Source of the DNA: Butyrivibrio fibrisolvens 16/4
Lineage (GTDB): Bacteria; Bacillota; Clostridia; Lachnospirales; Lachnospiraceae
Assembly (NCBI GenBank): GCA_000209815.1
Contig: FP929036.1
Span: forward strand, 1,321,153-1,360,464
Direction of reading: 5' to 3'
Length of the DNA: 39,312 nucleotides
Shown: in pieces, positions 23,254-32,261 of the stretch
Layout of the letters: every line of letters starts with the position of its first letter
Numbering within the stretch: the stretch's first letter is position 1
The notes under the pieces: generated by a model
The model's database searches: none
The model's input: the letters and a program-made list of their open reading frames with translations, nothing else
Told to the model about the DNA's origin: nothing
Translations under genes and position numbers: made by a program

Positions 23254-23268
23254 TTCTAAGGAGTAGGT

Positions 23269-23856
23269 ATGGACCTGCGAGAAGAATATAACAATTTCTC
23301 AGACGAGGATCTTGTGAAAAAATATCAGGATGGCGATCAGGCTGTCCTGAATTATATATGTGAAAAATATAAGCCCCTAGTGTTGAAAACCTCAAAGAAA
23401 TATTTTCTTGTTGGTGGAGAAAACGAGGATTTGATTCAGGAGGGGATGATAGGTCTCTTTGGGGCTATCGGAGATTATGATACAGACTCAGAAGTGACAT
23501 TTTTTAGATTTGCTCAGCTTTGTATAGATAGACAGATGATAAAGGCGATAGAGGCCAGCAACAGAAAGAAACATTCTCCATTAAATGCTTATGTTTCGCT
23601 GTATGATGAGGATGGTGGCGAGATAGATGAGCCTTCATACACATCTGATGATCCAGCAGAGCTTATAATAGAGGCAGAAGCAAATTCTGATTTGATTATG
23701 CGACTTAAAAAAGCATTGTCACCTATGGAACAGCAGGTTTTCGATTTGTATATGCAGGATTACGACTATAAGGAAATAGCCCAAAAGCTTGGGAAAGCAG
23801 AAAAGTCTATTGATAATACACTTACAAGAATCAAACAAAAAGCACGAGCTCTTTAA
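23269..23856 (+). CDS. sigH: RNA polymerase sigma factor, SigH-like
   Basis: The 195-residue sigma-70 family protein has region 2 ([20 protein letters not shown] and [20 protein letters not shown]) and region 4 ([20 protein letters not shown] then [20 protein letters not shown]). It resembles SigH/Spo0H. Its place at the end of cysS-mrnC-rlmB matches the Bacillus and Clostridium order, which supports the assignment. The yacP gene usually found between rlmB and sigH is absent. SigH in Bacillus starts the sporulation and stationary-phase programme, but its role here is unknown. AAGGAG precedes the ATG. Confidence 0.88.
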   Translation: MDLREEYNNFSDEDLVKKYQDGDQAVLNYICEKYKPLVLKTSKKYFLVGGENEDLIQEGMIGLFGAIGDYDTDSEVTFFRFAQLCIDRQMIKAIEASNRKKHSPLNAYVSLYDEDGGEIDEPSYTSDDPAELIIEAEANSDLIMRLKKALSPMEQQVFDLYMQDYDYKEIAQKLGKAEKSIDNTLTRIKQKARAL

Positions 23857-23876
23857 AAGAACTCGTGCATTTTTTT
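23841..23876. terminator. bidirectional terminator shared by sigH and aroD
   Basis: AGCACGAG and CTCGTGC(A) pair around a loop that contains both stop codons. A7 on the left and T7 on the right make it work on both strands. The sigH TAA (23854-23856) and aroD TAA (23853-23855 on the minus strand) overlap convergently. Confidence 0.88.
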
Positions 23877-24615
23877 CATTATTGAATATAATTCGTCTGC
23901 AGGTATCTGCCCTGGTGCAGAGGCCTGTGATGCCGAGCCAAAAGTGATGGCCGAGCCAAAAAACTCACCGCAGATTCTACTGATTACACCTGTTTTGCCC
24001 ATGGACATGGTGACGATTGGTCTGTCGGCGTAATTGGAAACCATTTCTTCGGTGGCACCTAGAAGAGTGAGCACATCTGCTTTATCAACAGGCATAACTG
24101 CAATCTTTGGAATGTCAGCACCAAGATTTTGCATACGCTGAAGTCGTGAAATTAATTCTTTTTTGCTGGAGTCCTTTCAAAATCATGATTTGAGACAATT
24201 ACTTTTATATTGTTTCTGTGGGCTTCCTCTATTAGGGAACTTACCAAATCATCCCCGGTAAATAGCTCCACATCCACTAAATCAATCAGGCCAGTTCCAA
24301 TTGCATCAAGGTTTATTTGAAAATAGTCCTCCTTGCTGATTTCGAGCTCGCCGCCTTCTACTTTTGTTCTGAATGTGAATAGAAGAGGAGTGTCATCCAA
24401 AATATCTCTGAGTTTATATAAAATATCTGATACAGCTGAGGGAAAAGAACGTTTTCAAAAAAGTCCACTCTCCATTCAACTAAATCATGTTTTATTTCTT
24501 TTAATGCTAAGGCTGCCTCCAATATTTCCCCTGAAGTTTTACCTACGATAGGTACGCATATTTTAGGAATGCCTTCGCCGATTTTTACGCCTCTGATATC
24601 AATGCAGTTATTCAT
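23853..24615 (-). pseudogene. aroD: type I 3-dehydroquinate dehydratase, two frame breaks
   Basis: Three consecutive minus-strand frames spell one AroD. MNNCIDIRGVKIGEGIPKIC to VEWRVDFFE comes first, from ATG 24615 with AAGAGG upstream. Then ILDDTPLLFTFRTKVEGGEL to [15 protein letters not shown] carries the catalytic His. Last is [20 protein letters not shown], with the Schiff-base Lys segment, to [18 protein letters not shown]. Two single-base insertions restore one frame of 254 residues: one between 24440 and 24460, the other in the T6 run 24159-24164 (A6 on the coding strand). With both the total length becomes a multiple of three. The enzyme dehydrates 3-dehydroquinate in the shikimate pathway. 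Every catalytic segment is conserved, so a sequencing error is likelier than a dead gene. Confidence 0.88.
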
Positions 24616-24762
24616 GTCAGCCTCTTTTCCATAAATACGTTACTAAAAATCTTACAATAGAGAGTATCACAATTAGTGGTTAAAAACTAGCAATTCTCTT
24701 TTAATTTATTAGAATATTTGGTAGCATTAGAAAAATATTATTAATACTAACGGAGAGGGACT

Positions 24763-25268
24763 ATGTCTAATATATTTTTAATAGGATTTATGGGTACAGG
24801 AAAATCTACAATTGCAGAGGCACTTAAACGTAAATACGATATGCAGATTGTAGATATGGATGCTGAAATAGAAAAAGAGCAGAAGATGGTCATTTCTGAT
24901 ATTTTTGCCACTAAAGGTGAGGAATATTTCAGAGATTTAGAGACTCAGCTTATTAAAGATTTGCAAAAAAAGATAACGTTGTTGTCTCTTGTGGAGGCGG
25001 TGCTGTTCTTAGAGATGAGAATGTTACTGAGATGAGAAAAAGCGGAAAAGTAGTTCTTCTCAATGCTACTCCTGAAACTATTTTACAACGTGTAAAAAAT
25101 AGTCATAACAGGCCTCTTCTTGAGGGAAATAAAAATATAGATTTCATCCGTGAGCTGATGAGCAAAAGAGAAGATAAATACAATTATGCTGCAGATATTA
25201 CTGTTAATGTGGATAACAGAGCTGTAGGTGAGATAGCGGATGAAGTCTACAGTGAAGTATTTAAATAG
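24763..25268 (+). pseudogene. aroK: shikimate kinase, single frame break
   Basis: The N-terminal part (MSNIFLIGFMGTGKSTIAEA, Walker A GFMGTGKS) runs to LIKDLQKK, where the frame changes. The C-terminal part resumes as VVVSCGGGAVLRDENVTEMR in the other frame and ends at 25268 with NSHNRPLL and the lid region. One extra A in the A7 run at 24965-24971 restores a 168-residue AroK with D33-type metal ligand (VDMDAEIE), the GGG shikimate-binding motif and the R of the lid. It phosphorylates shikimate. Divergent from aroD across a 147-base AT-rich gap. Probably intact in the organism. Confidence 0.9.
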
Positions 25269-25285
25269 TAAGTTATTATTTTAAA

Positions 25286-25332
25286 TGAAAAAGCCTCAGG
25301 CTTTCCTACAAAGGAAAGGCCTCAGGCTTTCT
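25286..25332. terminator. convergent terminator for aroK and the PHP gene, overlapping the PHP stop
   Basis: AAAGCCTCAGGCTTTCC and GGAAAGGCCTCAGGCTTT form an imperfect stem (one bulge, one mismatch) around TACAAA, with A runs on the left and T runs on the right. GCCTCAGGCTTTC also occurs as a 13-base direct repeat, once in each arm. The right arm codes the last residues of the PHP protein. Confidence 0.7.
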
Positions 25333-26112
25333 GTTTTTATAAACCATATATTCTTTGAATCCGCAGGCTTTCAACATTTCTGGAAGCTTTTCAAAATCTG
25401 CGGCTACATCTTCGGGAGCGTGGGCATCTGCTCCAAGGGTTATCATCTTTCCTCCTAATTCATGGTAGCGCTTTATAATAGAAATAGCAGGATTAGGATT
25501 TTTTAGTCCTTTTCTAAGACCGCCGGTGTTAATCTCTAGGGATTTATCCATTTGGATTATCTTATTAAGGATTTCATCCACGATATCAAAGTAAGGTCTG
25601 TGGGTTTCCTCTTTAATATGAGGGTCTTTTACGTAGCGAAATGCATAATCAAGATGTGCCACTGTATCAAAATCCGTAAATGCGGTAATGTTTTCCAGAA
25701 TGCATTCGTAATAACGTTTTAGAAGAGTAGCGGCTTCCCCTGTTTCCCAGAAGGAATCAAAATATGGATCCTGCTTATCTATAAGATGAGTACTTCCTAT
25801 TATAAAATCGAAAGGAATTTCTTTGGCTACCTTGTATAATTCATCAGCTACGTGAGGCTGGATGCCTAGCTCGATTCCTGTTAATACAGTAAATCTATCG
25901 TCAGTCTGTTCTAAGGCCAGCTTATGCTGAGCTTCGTAGTAGCTGTAAGGGTCAAGTTCGAAAAAACCGTACTTAGGAGGGTAATCCAAGTCCATATGAT
26001 CTGTAAATGTGATGCCTAAAAGATGCTTGGCTCTGGCGGCATTTATCATATCTATTGGAGCAGCCTCAGAGTCCCCAGAAAAGTTGCTGTGCATATGATT
26101 ATCCCAAAACAT
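25306..26112 (-). CDS. PHP-domain phosphatase, histidinol-phosphatase (HisJ/HisK)-like
   Basis: The 268-residue protein opens with MFWDNHMHSNFSGDSEAAPI, the first PHP motif (HxH), followed by GITFTDHMDLDYP, ELGIQPHVADEL, DFIIGSTHLIDKQDPY, VAHLDYAFRY and ITLGADAHAPEDV. These are all the metal-binding motifs of the HisK/HisJ class of histidinol-phosphate phosphatases. The family also holds other phosphoesterases, and no his genes are adjacent, so the substrate is inferred only. The start at 26112 has AAAGGAGGT eight bases upstream. The 42 extra codons further up are promoter DNA. Confidence 0.85.
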   Translation of the reverse strand: MFWDNHMHSNFSGDSEAAPIDMINAARAKHLLGITFTDHMDLDYPPKYGFFELDPYSYYEAQHKLALEQTDDRFTVLTGIELGIQPHVADELYKVAKEIPFDFIIGSTHLIDKQDPYFDSFWETGEAATLLKRYYECILENITAFTDFDTVAHLDYAFRYVKDPHIKEETHRPYFDIVDEILNKIIQMDKSLEINTGGLRKGLKNPNPAISIIKRYHELGGKMITLGADAHAPEDVAADFEKLPEMLKACGFKEYMVYKNRKPEAFPL

Positions 26113-26178
26113 AAAGTACCTCCTTTTGTGGGTAATTCTAGCACTTTGAGAAAAATTTAACAATATTTCATTTTGGGG

Positions 26179-26207
26179 TTGAATTATAAATTGGTTTTGT
26201 TTAAAAT
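26179..26207 (+). promoter_or_regulatory. promoter of gap
   Basis: TTGAAT (26179-26184), 17 bases, TAAAAT (26202-26207). The leader then holds a small GTGC/GCAC hairpin (about 26222-26240) before AGGAGG and the gap ATG. The same -10 and spacing recur in front of gdhA. Confidence 0.65.
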
Positions 26208-26283
26208 GTAGTACATACGGGGTGCTTTTTTGAGGCACTTCAGAAAATTAATATTTTAAAAGAATCTTTAGGAGGATTTAAAA

Positions 26284-27300
26284 ATGGCAGTAAGAGTAGC
26301 AATTAACGGTTTTGGCCGTATCGGACGTCTTGCATTCCGTCAGATGTTCGGCGCAGAAGGTTACGAAGTAGTAGCAATCAACGACTTAACTAGCCCAAAG
26401 ATGTTAGCACATCTTTTAAAGTATGATTCATCACAGGGAAAGTACGAGCATGCAGATGAGGTTTCTTGCACAGATGATTCAATCATCGTTTGCGGTAAGG
26501 AAATCAAGATTTATGCATTCCCAGATGCAAACAATTGCCCATGGGGTGACCTTAAGGTTGACGTAGTTCTTGAGTGTTCAGGATTCTACACATCAAAGGA
26601 AAAGGCACAGGCTCATATCAACGCTGGTGCTAGAAAGGTTGTTATCTCTGCTCCTGCAGGAAACGATCTTCCTACAATCGTTTACAATACAAACCATGAG
26701 ACACTTAAGGCTTCTGATACAATCATTTCAGCAGCTTCTTGTACAACAAACTGCTTAGCACCTATGGCTGACGCACTTAACAAGTACGCTCCAATCCAGT
26801 CTGGTATCATGGTAACAATCCACGCTTACACAGGTGATCAGATGACACTTGATGGTCCACAGAGAAAGGGTGATCTTCGTCGTTCACGTGCAGCAGCAGT
26901 TAACATCGTTCCTAACTCAACAGGTGCAGCTAAGGCTATCGGTCTTGTTATCCCAGAGCTTAACGGAAAGCTTATCGGATCTGCTCAGCGTGTTCCTACA
27001 CCAACAGGTTCTACAACAATCCTTACAGCAGTTGTAAACAAGAAGGACGTTACAGTTGAGGGTATCAACGCAGCTATGAAGGCAGCAGCTAACGAGTCAT
27101 TCGGTTACAACGAGGATGAAATCGTTTCTTCAGATATCGTAGGTATGAGATTTGGTTCTCTCTTCGATGCTACACAGACAATGGTTTCAAAGGTTTCTGA
27201 TGATCAGTACGAGGTACAGGTTGTTTCTTGGTATGATAACGAGAACAGCTACACATCACAGATGGTTCGTACAATCAAGTACTTCTCAGAGTTAGCTTAA
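26284..27300 (+). CDS. gap: glyceraldehyde-3-phosphate dehydrogenase (type I)
   Basis: The 338-residue protein has the NAD-binding start [20 protein letters not shown], the active-site [17 protein letters not shown] with the catalytic Cys, and the C-terminal [15 protein letters not shown]. It oxidises glyceraldehyde 3-phosphate with phosphate and NAD in glycolysis. Codon choice is strongly biased (CTT, GTT, AAG, TCA/TCT and so on), as expected for a very highly expressed gene. It has its own promoter at 26179 and is separated from pgk by the hairpin at 27326, so gap can be made in excess of pgk and tpiA. Confidence 0.97.
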   Translation: MAVRVAINGFGRIGRLAFRQMFGAEGYEVVAINDLTSPKMLAHLLKYDSSQGKYEHADEVSCTDDSIIVCGKEIKIYAFPDANNCPWGDLKVDVVLECSGFYTSKEKAQAHINAGARKVVISAPAGNDLPTIVYNTNHETLKASDTIISAASCTTNCLAPMADALNKYAPIQSGIMVTIHAYTGDQMTLDGPQRKGDLRRSRAAAVNIVPNSTGAAKAIGLVIPELNGKLIGSAQRVPTPTGSTTILTAVVNKKDVTVEGINAAMKAAANESFGYNEDEIVSSDIVGMRFGSLFDATQTMVSKVSDDQYEVQVVSWYDNENSYTSQMVRTIKYFSELA

Positions 27301-27325
27301 TTCGTTTATACGAAATACGACTTTT

Positions 27326-27359
27326 AAGGGTCCGGTCCTATTGGACCGAACCCTTTTTT
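27326..27359 (+). terminator. terminator (possibly partial) between gap and pgk
   Basis: AAGGGTCCGGTCC and GGACCGAACCCTT form a 13-bp stem with one mismatch and a four-base loop, then TTTT. pgk starts only 20 bases later with no obvious promoter in between, so read-through, or cleavage beside the hairpin, probably supplies pgk mRNA. TTCGT-TTAT-ACGAA (27301-27314) is a further small hairpin right after the gap stop. Confidence 0.8.
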
Positions 27360-27378
27360 ATTTATGGAGGATAGAAAA

Positions 27379-28602
27379 ATGGCATTAAACAAAAAGACAG
27401 TTGATGACATCAACGTAAAGGGCCGTCGTGTTCTTGTTCGTTGCGATTTCAATGTACCTCTTAAGGCAGGCGAAATCACAGATGATACACGTATCAAGGC
27501 AGCTCTTCCAACAATTAACAAGCTTATTGCTGATGGTGGAAAGGTTATCCTTTGCTCACACCTTGGAAAGGTAAAGAATGGTCCTAACGAGGGAGAGTCA
27601 CTTGCTCCAGTTGCAAAGCGTCTTTCAGAGAAGCTTGGCAAGGAAGTTACATTCGTTGCTGATTACAACGTTACAGGCGAAGCTGCTACAGCAGCAGTAG
27701 AGGCTATGAAGGAAGGAGATGTTGTTCTTCTTCAGAATACTCGTTTCCGTGGCGAGGAAGAGACAAAGAACGGCGAGGCTTTCTCTAAGGAGCTTGCTGA
27801 TCTTGCAGACGATTATGTATGCGATGCTTTCGGTTCATCACACAGAGCTCACGCTTCTGTAGCTGGTGTTACAAAGTTCATCACAGCTAAGGGTGGTTCT
27901 AACGTAGTTGGATACCTTATGCAGAAGGAAATTGACTTCCTTGGAAACGCTGTTGAGACTCCAGTACGTCCATTCGTAGCAATCCTTGGTGGTGCTAAGG
28001 TAGCTGATAAGCTTAACGTTATCAACAACCTTCTTGAGAAGTGTGACACACTTATCATTGGTGGTGGTATGTCTTACACATTCCAGAAGGCACTTGGTTA
28101 TGAAATCGGTACATCACTTTGTGATGATACAAAGCTTGACTACTGCAAGGAAATGCTTGAGAAGGCTAAGAGCATGGGTAAGGAGATTCTTCTTCCTACA
28201 GATGCTGTTACAATTGCAGAGTTCCCAGATCCAATCGATGCTCCAGTTGAGACTGTAGTATATGATTCAGACAAGATGCCTGCTGACAGAATGGGATGCG
28301 ATATCGGACCTAAGACAGTAGAGCTTTTCTCTAACAAGGTTAAGACAGCTAAGACAGTTCTTTGGAACGGACCAATGGGTCTTTTCGAGAACCCAGCACT
28401 TGCTGTAGGTACAGAGTCAGTTGCTAAGGCTCTTGCTGAGACAGACGCTACAACAATCATCGGTGGTGGTGATTCAGCAGCAGCTGTTAACCAGATGGGA
28501 TTCGCTGACAAGATGAGCCACATCTCTACAGGTGGTGGTGCTTCACTTGAGTTCCTTGAGGGTAAGGAGCTTCCAGGTGTTTACGCAGCAGACGATAAAT
28601 AA
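27379..28602 (+). CDS. pgk: phosphoglycerate kinase
   Basis: The 407-residue protein has the PGK hallmarks [74 protein letters not shown], the ADP-binding [20 protein letters not shown] and the C-terminal [15 protein letters not shown]. It transfers phosphate from 1,3-bisphosphoglycerate to ADP. The ATG at 27379 follows GGAGG by eight bases. A 5-codon extension from 27364 includes that site and is rejected. It is 17 bases upstream of tpiA and shares its codon bias. Confidence 0.97.
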   Translation: MALNKKTVDDINVKGRRVLVRCDFNVPLKAGEITDDTRIKAALPTINKLIADGGKVILCSHLGKVKNGPNEGESLAPVAKRLSEKLGKEVTFVADYNVTGEAATAAVEAMKEGDVVLLQNTRFRGEEETKNGEAFSKELADLADDYVCDAFGSSHRAHASVAGVTKFITAKGGSNVVGYLMQKEIDFLGNAVETPVRPFVAILGGAKVADKLNVINNLLEKCDTLIIGGGMSYTFQKALGYEIGTSLCDDTKLDYCKEMLEKAKSMGKEILLPTDAVTIAEFPDPIDAPVETVVYDSDKMPADRMGCDIGPKTVELFSNKVKTAKTVLWNGPMGLFENPALAVGTESVAKALAETDATTIIGGGDSAAAVNQMGFADKMSHISTGGGASLEFLEGKELPGVYAADDK

Positions 28603-28619
28603 GAAAAGAGGAAATTAAA

Positions 28620-29366
28620 ATGGCAAGAAGAAGAATTATTGCCGGCAACTGGAAGATGAACATGACACCTTCTGAGGCTGTAAAGCTTGTTGCTGAGCTT
28701 AAGGATTTAGTTAAGAACGATGATGTAGACGTAGTATATTGCGTACCTGCAATCGACATCGTTCCTGTAGTAGAGGCTGTTAAGGGCACAAACGTAAATG
28801 TTGGTGCTGAGAACTTCTACATCGAAGATAAGGGTGCTTTCACAGGTGAAATCTCAGCTCCTATGCTTGTAGATGCTGGTGTTAAGTACGTTATCATGGG
28901 TCACTCTGAGAGACGTGACATCTTTGGTGAGAATGATATCCTCATCAACGCAAAGGTTAAGAAGGCATTCGCTGCTGGTCTTACACCAATCCTTTGCTGT
29001 GGCGAGTCTCTTGCACTTCGCAAGGCTGGCACATACAAGGAGTGGATTGAGCGTCAGATTACATGGAATCTTTCAGGCGTTACAGCTGATCAGGTAAAGA
29101 ACCTTGTTATCGCTTATGAGCCAATCTGGGCTATCGGTACAGGTGAGACAGCTACAGCTGATCAGGCTGAAGAGGTTTGCGCATTCATCCGTGAGCTTAT
29201 CGCTAAGCTTTATGATGATGCTACAGCAGAGGCTGTTCGTATTCAGTACGGCGGTTCTATGAACGCTTCAAACGCTGCCGAGCTTCTTAGCAAGCCAAAC
29301 ATTGACGGTGGTCTTATTGGTGGCGCTTCACTTAAGCCAGACTTCGGAAAGATCGTTAACGCATAA
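28620..29366 (+). CDS. tpiA: triosephosphate isomerase
   Basis: The 248-residue protein begins [20 protein letters not shown] (catalytic Asn and Lys) and has [13 protein letters not shown] (catalytic His), [20 protein letters not shown] (catalytic Glu) and the phosphate-binding [19 protein letters not shown] and [10 protein letters not shown]. It interconverts dihydroxyacetone phosphate and glyceraldehyde 3-phosphate. Cotranscribed with pgk and closed by the terminator at 29399. Confidence 0.97.
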   Translation: MARRRIIAGNWKMNMTPSEAVKLVAELKDLVKNDDVDVVYCVPAIDIVPVVEAVKGTNVNVGAENFYIEDKGAFTGEISAPMLVDAGVKYVIMGHSERRDIFGENDILINAKVKKAFAAGLTPILCCGESLALRKAGTYKEWIERQITWNLSGVTADQVKNLVIAYEPIWAIGTGETATADQAEEVCAFIRELIAKLYDDATAEAVRIQYGGSMNASNAAELLSKPNIDGGLIGGASLKPDFGKIVNA

Positions 29367-29398
29367 TTAGAATTAAAAAACTCCTAAAGTTTTTATAA

Positions 29399-29427
29399 AT
29401 GCACCACTTAGCTGGTGCATTTTTTTT
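29399..29427 (+). terminator. intrinsic terminator after tpiA
   Basis: ATGCACCA and TGGTGCAT form a perfect 8-bp stem with a six-base loop, then seven T. Confidence 0.92.
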
Positions 29428-29490
29428 ATCTAATTCTCAAACTAGGTCAGAATGAATAAAAAAGTGTACAGAATAGAGGGTTTTTTGTTG

Positions 29491-29519
29491 TTTAAAAGGT
29501 CATATTTTTATGATATAAT
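29491..29519 (+). promoter_or_regulatory. promoter of the Sel1-repeat lipoprotein gene
   Basis: TTTAAA (29491-29496), 17 bases, TATAAT (29514-29519) with TG one base upstream of the -10. Confidence 0.6.
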
Positions 29520-29567
29520 TTGCGCTGATGGATTTATGTGTATGTCCATCGAATTACGGAGGTAATA

Positions 29568-30845
29568 ATGAAGCGTAATTTTCATTTGTTATTAATGGCA
29601 GTGATTTCCGCCACAGTCTTAATAGGCTGTTCAAAGGAAGCAGAAAATGAGACCGAAGAAGTGGTAGACACTACTGAACAGGTCGCATTTGATGATGTAG
29701 AGGTAGAGGACTACACAGTCCTTTCTTATAGCGAGTTAGAGGTTCTTGCCTATCAGGGCGATACAGAAGCTCAGGTTATGTTAGGCAGAATGCTTGAATA
29801 TGGTACGGAGGATGTCAGGCAGAATTTCGCAGAGGCCAAATCCTGGTATCAGATGGCATCGGATTCAGGTAATGTAGATGGTACAGATGCACTTGGTTAT
29901 TTTTATCTTACCGGAGCAGGTGTAGATCAGGACCTGGATAAAGCAGAGGTATTATTTAAATCCGCCATAGAAAAAGGCTCAGTAAATGCAAAGGTAGGAC
30001 TTGCAAGGGTAATGCTTATCAAGGGCGATTACGAGGCCTTGGCAGAGGAAGCTCTAATGGCAGAGGAGTTAGGCGAAAACCCAGAGGATAATACCAACGA
30101 CAAAAAATTAGACAAAGAAGATAAATCAGAAAAGAGCACAAAATCTTCTAAATCTGAGGATGAGGACCAGGCTCTATCACAGATTGTAGATTTGCTTACT
30201 GTTGCACAGCAGGCAGGGGATTTAGATGGTGGATATTATCTGGGATATATTTATGAAAAGGGTATTGGCGTAGCTCAGGATTACAAAAAAGCTTACGACT
30301 ACTACAACAGAGTCATCAAATCCACTAGTACAGCATTAAATGACAGAGATTCAATTAATCTTTCCAATATCGCCATTGGTATTATGTACATCAAGGGCTT
30401 AGGCGTAGGAGAGGATTCGGATGCAGCTATGGAACATTTCACAGCAGCATCAGATAATTCATCACCAAAGGCCAGCTACTATATAGGTCAGATGTATGAA
30501 AATGGTATAGGTGTTGACAAGGATTACGAAAAAGCAATGGAGTACTACTTAAAGGCAGCGGACTTTGATTATGCTCCAGCACTTAATCAGATTGGTTATT
30601 TATATTACAATGGATATGGCGTTGATGTAGATTTTGCATCGGCGGTTTATTATCAAAAGCTTGCAGCATTGCAGGGATATGCAATTGCACAGGTTAATTT
30701 AGGTTTTCTTTATGAAAACGGATACGGGGTTGAGAGGAATTTGGAAACAGCTTTATCCTATTACGAAATGGCTGCAAATTCGGGTTATGAAGGAGCTATG
30801 GAGGCTGTTGTCCGAGTAAAGGCGCAGATTAATGAGGAAATGTAG
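29568..30845 (+). CDS. lipoprotein with Sel1-like (TPR-type) repeats
   Basis: The 425-residue protein starts MKRNFHLLLMAVISATVLIG followed by the lipid-attached Cys and an acidic linker. At least six to seven Sel1-like repeats follow, recognisable as AEAKSWYQMASDSGNVDGTD, LGYFYLTGAGVDQDLDKAEV, LGYIYEKGIGVAQDYKKAYD, YIGQMYENGIGVDKDYEKAM, IGYLYYNGYGVDVDFASAVY and LGFLYENGYGVERNLETALS. Between repeats 3 and 4 lies a charged Lys/Ser/Asp insertion (about residues 175-205). Such repeats bind other proteins. It probably scaffolds something on the outer face of the membrane. The start has GGAGG five bases upstream. The frame overlaps the next lipoprotein gene by 14 bases, implying a joint role. Confidence 0.88.
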   Translation: MKRNFHLLLMAVISATVLIGCSKEAENETEEVVDTTEQVAFDDVEVEDYTVLSYSELEVLAYQGDTEAQVMLGRMLEYGTEDVRQNFAEAKSWYQMASDSGNVDGTDALGYFYLTGAGVDQDLDKAEVLFKSAIEKGSVNAKVGLARVMLIKGDYEALAEEALMAEELGENPEDNTNDKKLDKEDKSEKSTKSSKSEDEDQALSQIVDLLTVAQQAGDLDGGYYLGYIYEKGIGVAQDYKKAYDYYNRVIKSTSTALNDRDSINLSNIAIGIMYIKGLGVGEDSDAAMEHFTAASDNSSPKASYYIGQMYENGIGVDKDYEKAMEYYLKAADFDYAPALNQIGYLYYNGYGVDVDFASAVYYQKLAALQGYAIAQVNLGFLYENGYGVERNLETALSYYEMAANSGYEGAMEAVVRVKAQINEEM

Positions 30846-32217
30846 TTATGGCTTAGCTATAATTATTGTTTTCACTTTTTTACTAGTTGGATGCGGCACA
30901 AAAGAAACATATGTGGAAACAAAGACAGCACTTGAAGAGAGACAGCCACAGATTATTCAAATTACAGACTTGAGTGATGCTTGGGATACTATTCTCAATA
31001 ATAGTACAAAGGAGTTTATAGGCGGTCATCCTATTGATGAAACTTTCCTTGCAATGGTTACATCTGATTATGGGGAAGATATTATTCAGGAGATTGCCAG
31101 CTATGCAAACTTCAATACACCAGAGATATGGTATCAGCTTACAGGCAAGAGCATTCACGTTCTTTGGTACGATTACTGCAAGAGTACCGGTTTGGAAAAC
31201 TATTCTTTTGATAGAATCCACGAGTTAGAGGCACCAGAAGGGGAGGACATTGTTCTCGATTTTTCTGGAGATGTTTCTTTTGCAAATGATGTTGCTACTA
31301 CTAATTACATGGATCATCAAATAAATGGTATCAAAGATTGCTTCTCAGATGATTTATTAAACGAGATGCGTTCTGCTGATATTATGATGATTAATAATGA
31401 GTTTACATATACCACCAGGGGCGCTGCTTTGGCGGGTAAGGCCTACACCTTTAGAGGAGACCCTAGCAGGGTATCACTTTTGGAGGATTTGGGGGTTGAT
31501 ATAGTCAGTGTTGCTAACAACCATGTTTTTGATTATGGCGAGACTGGTTTGCTGGATACACTAGATACCTTAAGAGGAGCTAATATGCCTTTTGTAGGTG
31601 CAGGTGTCAATTTAGAAGAGGCTAAAAAGCCAGTCTATTTTATTATAGGAGGCAGAAAAATAGCTATTTGTTCTGCCACGCAGATAGAGCGTACTTTGAA
31701 TTTTACACAGGAGGCCACTGGTGTTTTACCGGGGGTTTTGAAATGCCTTCATCCAGAGGTATTTTGCCAGGTTATCAGGGAGGCAAAGGCCAATTCAGAT
31801 TACGTCATCGTTATCCCACACTGGGGTACAGAAGGAAATTTGCACTACGGTGCAGATCAGACCGCCCTTGCAAGAAGCTTTGTAGAGGCAGGCGCTGATG
31901 TTATAATAGGAGGTCACACTCATTGTCTTCAGACAGTGGAGTATATGGATGATGTTCCTATTTTCTACAGTCTTGGTAATTACTGGTTCTCCATTACAGG
32001 AGAGATGCCAGCAGATTACAATACAGGATTGGCACAGATTAAGATAACAAAGGACGGACATATTGATGCATCCTTCATTCCATGTAGATTTGCATCAGGT
32101 GTTACGAGCCTTTTAAATAAAGAAGATAAAGCATATAGCGATATCATTGACAGTCTCAATAATCTATCGGGCTCAGCTCAGATAGATATGGAGGGACACA
32201 TTACTAAAAAACAATAG
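30832..32217 (+). CDS. CapA/PgsA-family lipoprotein (metallophosphoesterase-like)
   Basis: The 461-residue protein has a lipoprotein signal (GLAIIIVFTFLLVGCG), a unique stretch of about 115 residues and a CapA (PGA_cap) domain: DIVLDFSGDVSFANDV, MINNEFTYTTRGAAL, DIVSVANNHVFDYGETGLLD, YVIVIPHWGTEGN and ADVIIGGHTHCLQTVEYMDD. This is a calcineurin-like phosphoesterase fold with its Asp, Asn and His metal ligands (GD, NNH, HWG, GGHTH). Relatives take part in poly-gamma-glutamate capsule export or anchoring. No capB or capC genes are near, so a cell-envelope phosphoesterase role is as likely. It overlaps the Sel1 gene by 14 bases and has only a weak ribosome binding site, so translation is probably coupled. 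Confidence 0.88.
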   Translation: MRKCSYGLAIIIVFTFLLVGCGTKETYVETKTALEERQPQIIQITDLSDAWDTILNNSTKEFIGGHPIDETFLAMVTSDYGEDIIQEIASYANFNTPEIWYQLTGKSIHVLWYDYCKSTGLENYSFDRIHELEAPEGEDIVLDFSGDVSFANDVATTNYMDHQINGIKDCFSDDLLNEMRSADIMMINNEFTYTTRGAALAGKAYTFRGDPSRVSLLEDLGVDIVSVANNHVFDYGETGLLDTLDTLRGANMPFVGAGVNLEEAKKPVYFIIGGRKIAICSATQIERTLNFTQEATGVLPGVLKCLHPEVFCQVIREAKANSDYVIVIPHWGTEGNLHYGADQTALARSFVEAGADVIIGGHTHCLQTVEYMDDVPIFYSLGNYWFSITGEMPADYNTGLAQIKITKDGHIDASFIPCRFASGVTSLLNKEDKAYSDIIDSLNNLSGSAQIDMEGHITKKQ

Positions 32218-32261
32218 AATAATGAACTAGTATTACACTAGGCATTTAAGGAGGAATTACT

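Noticed and set aside
23853-24615. Three separate small genes on the minus strand
   Set aside because: Together they spell a single type I dehydroquinate dehydratase in consecutive frames with all catalytic segments, so they are one gene with two frame breaks.
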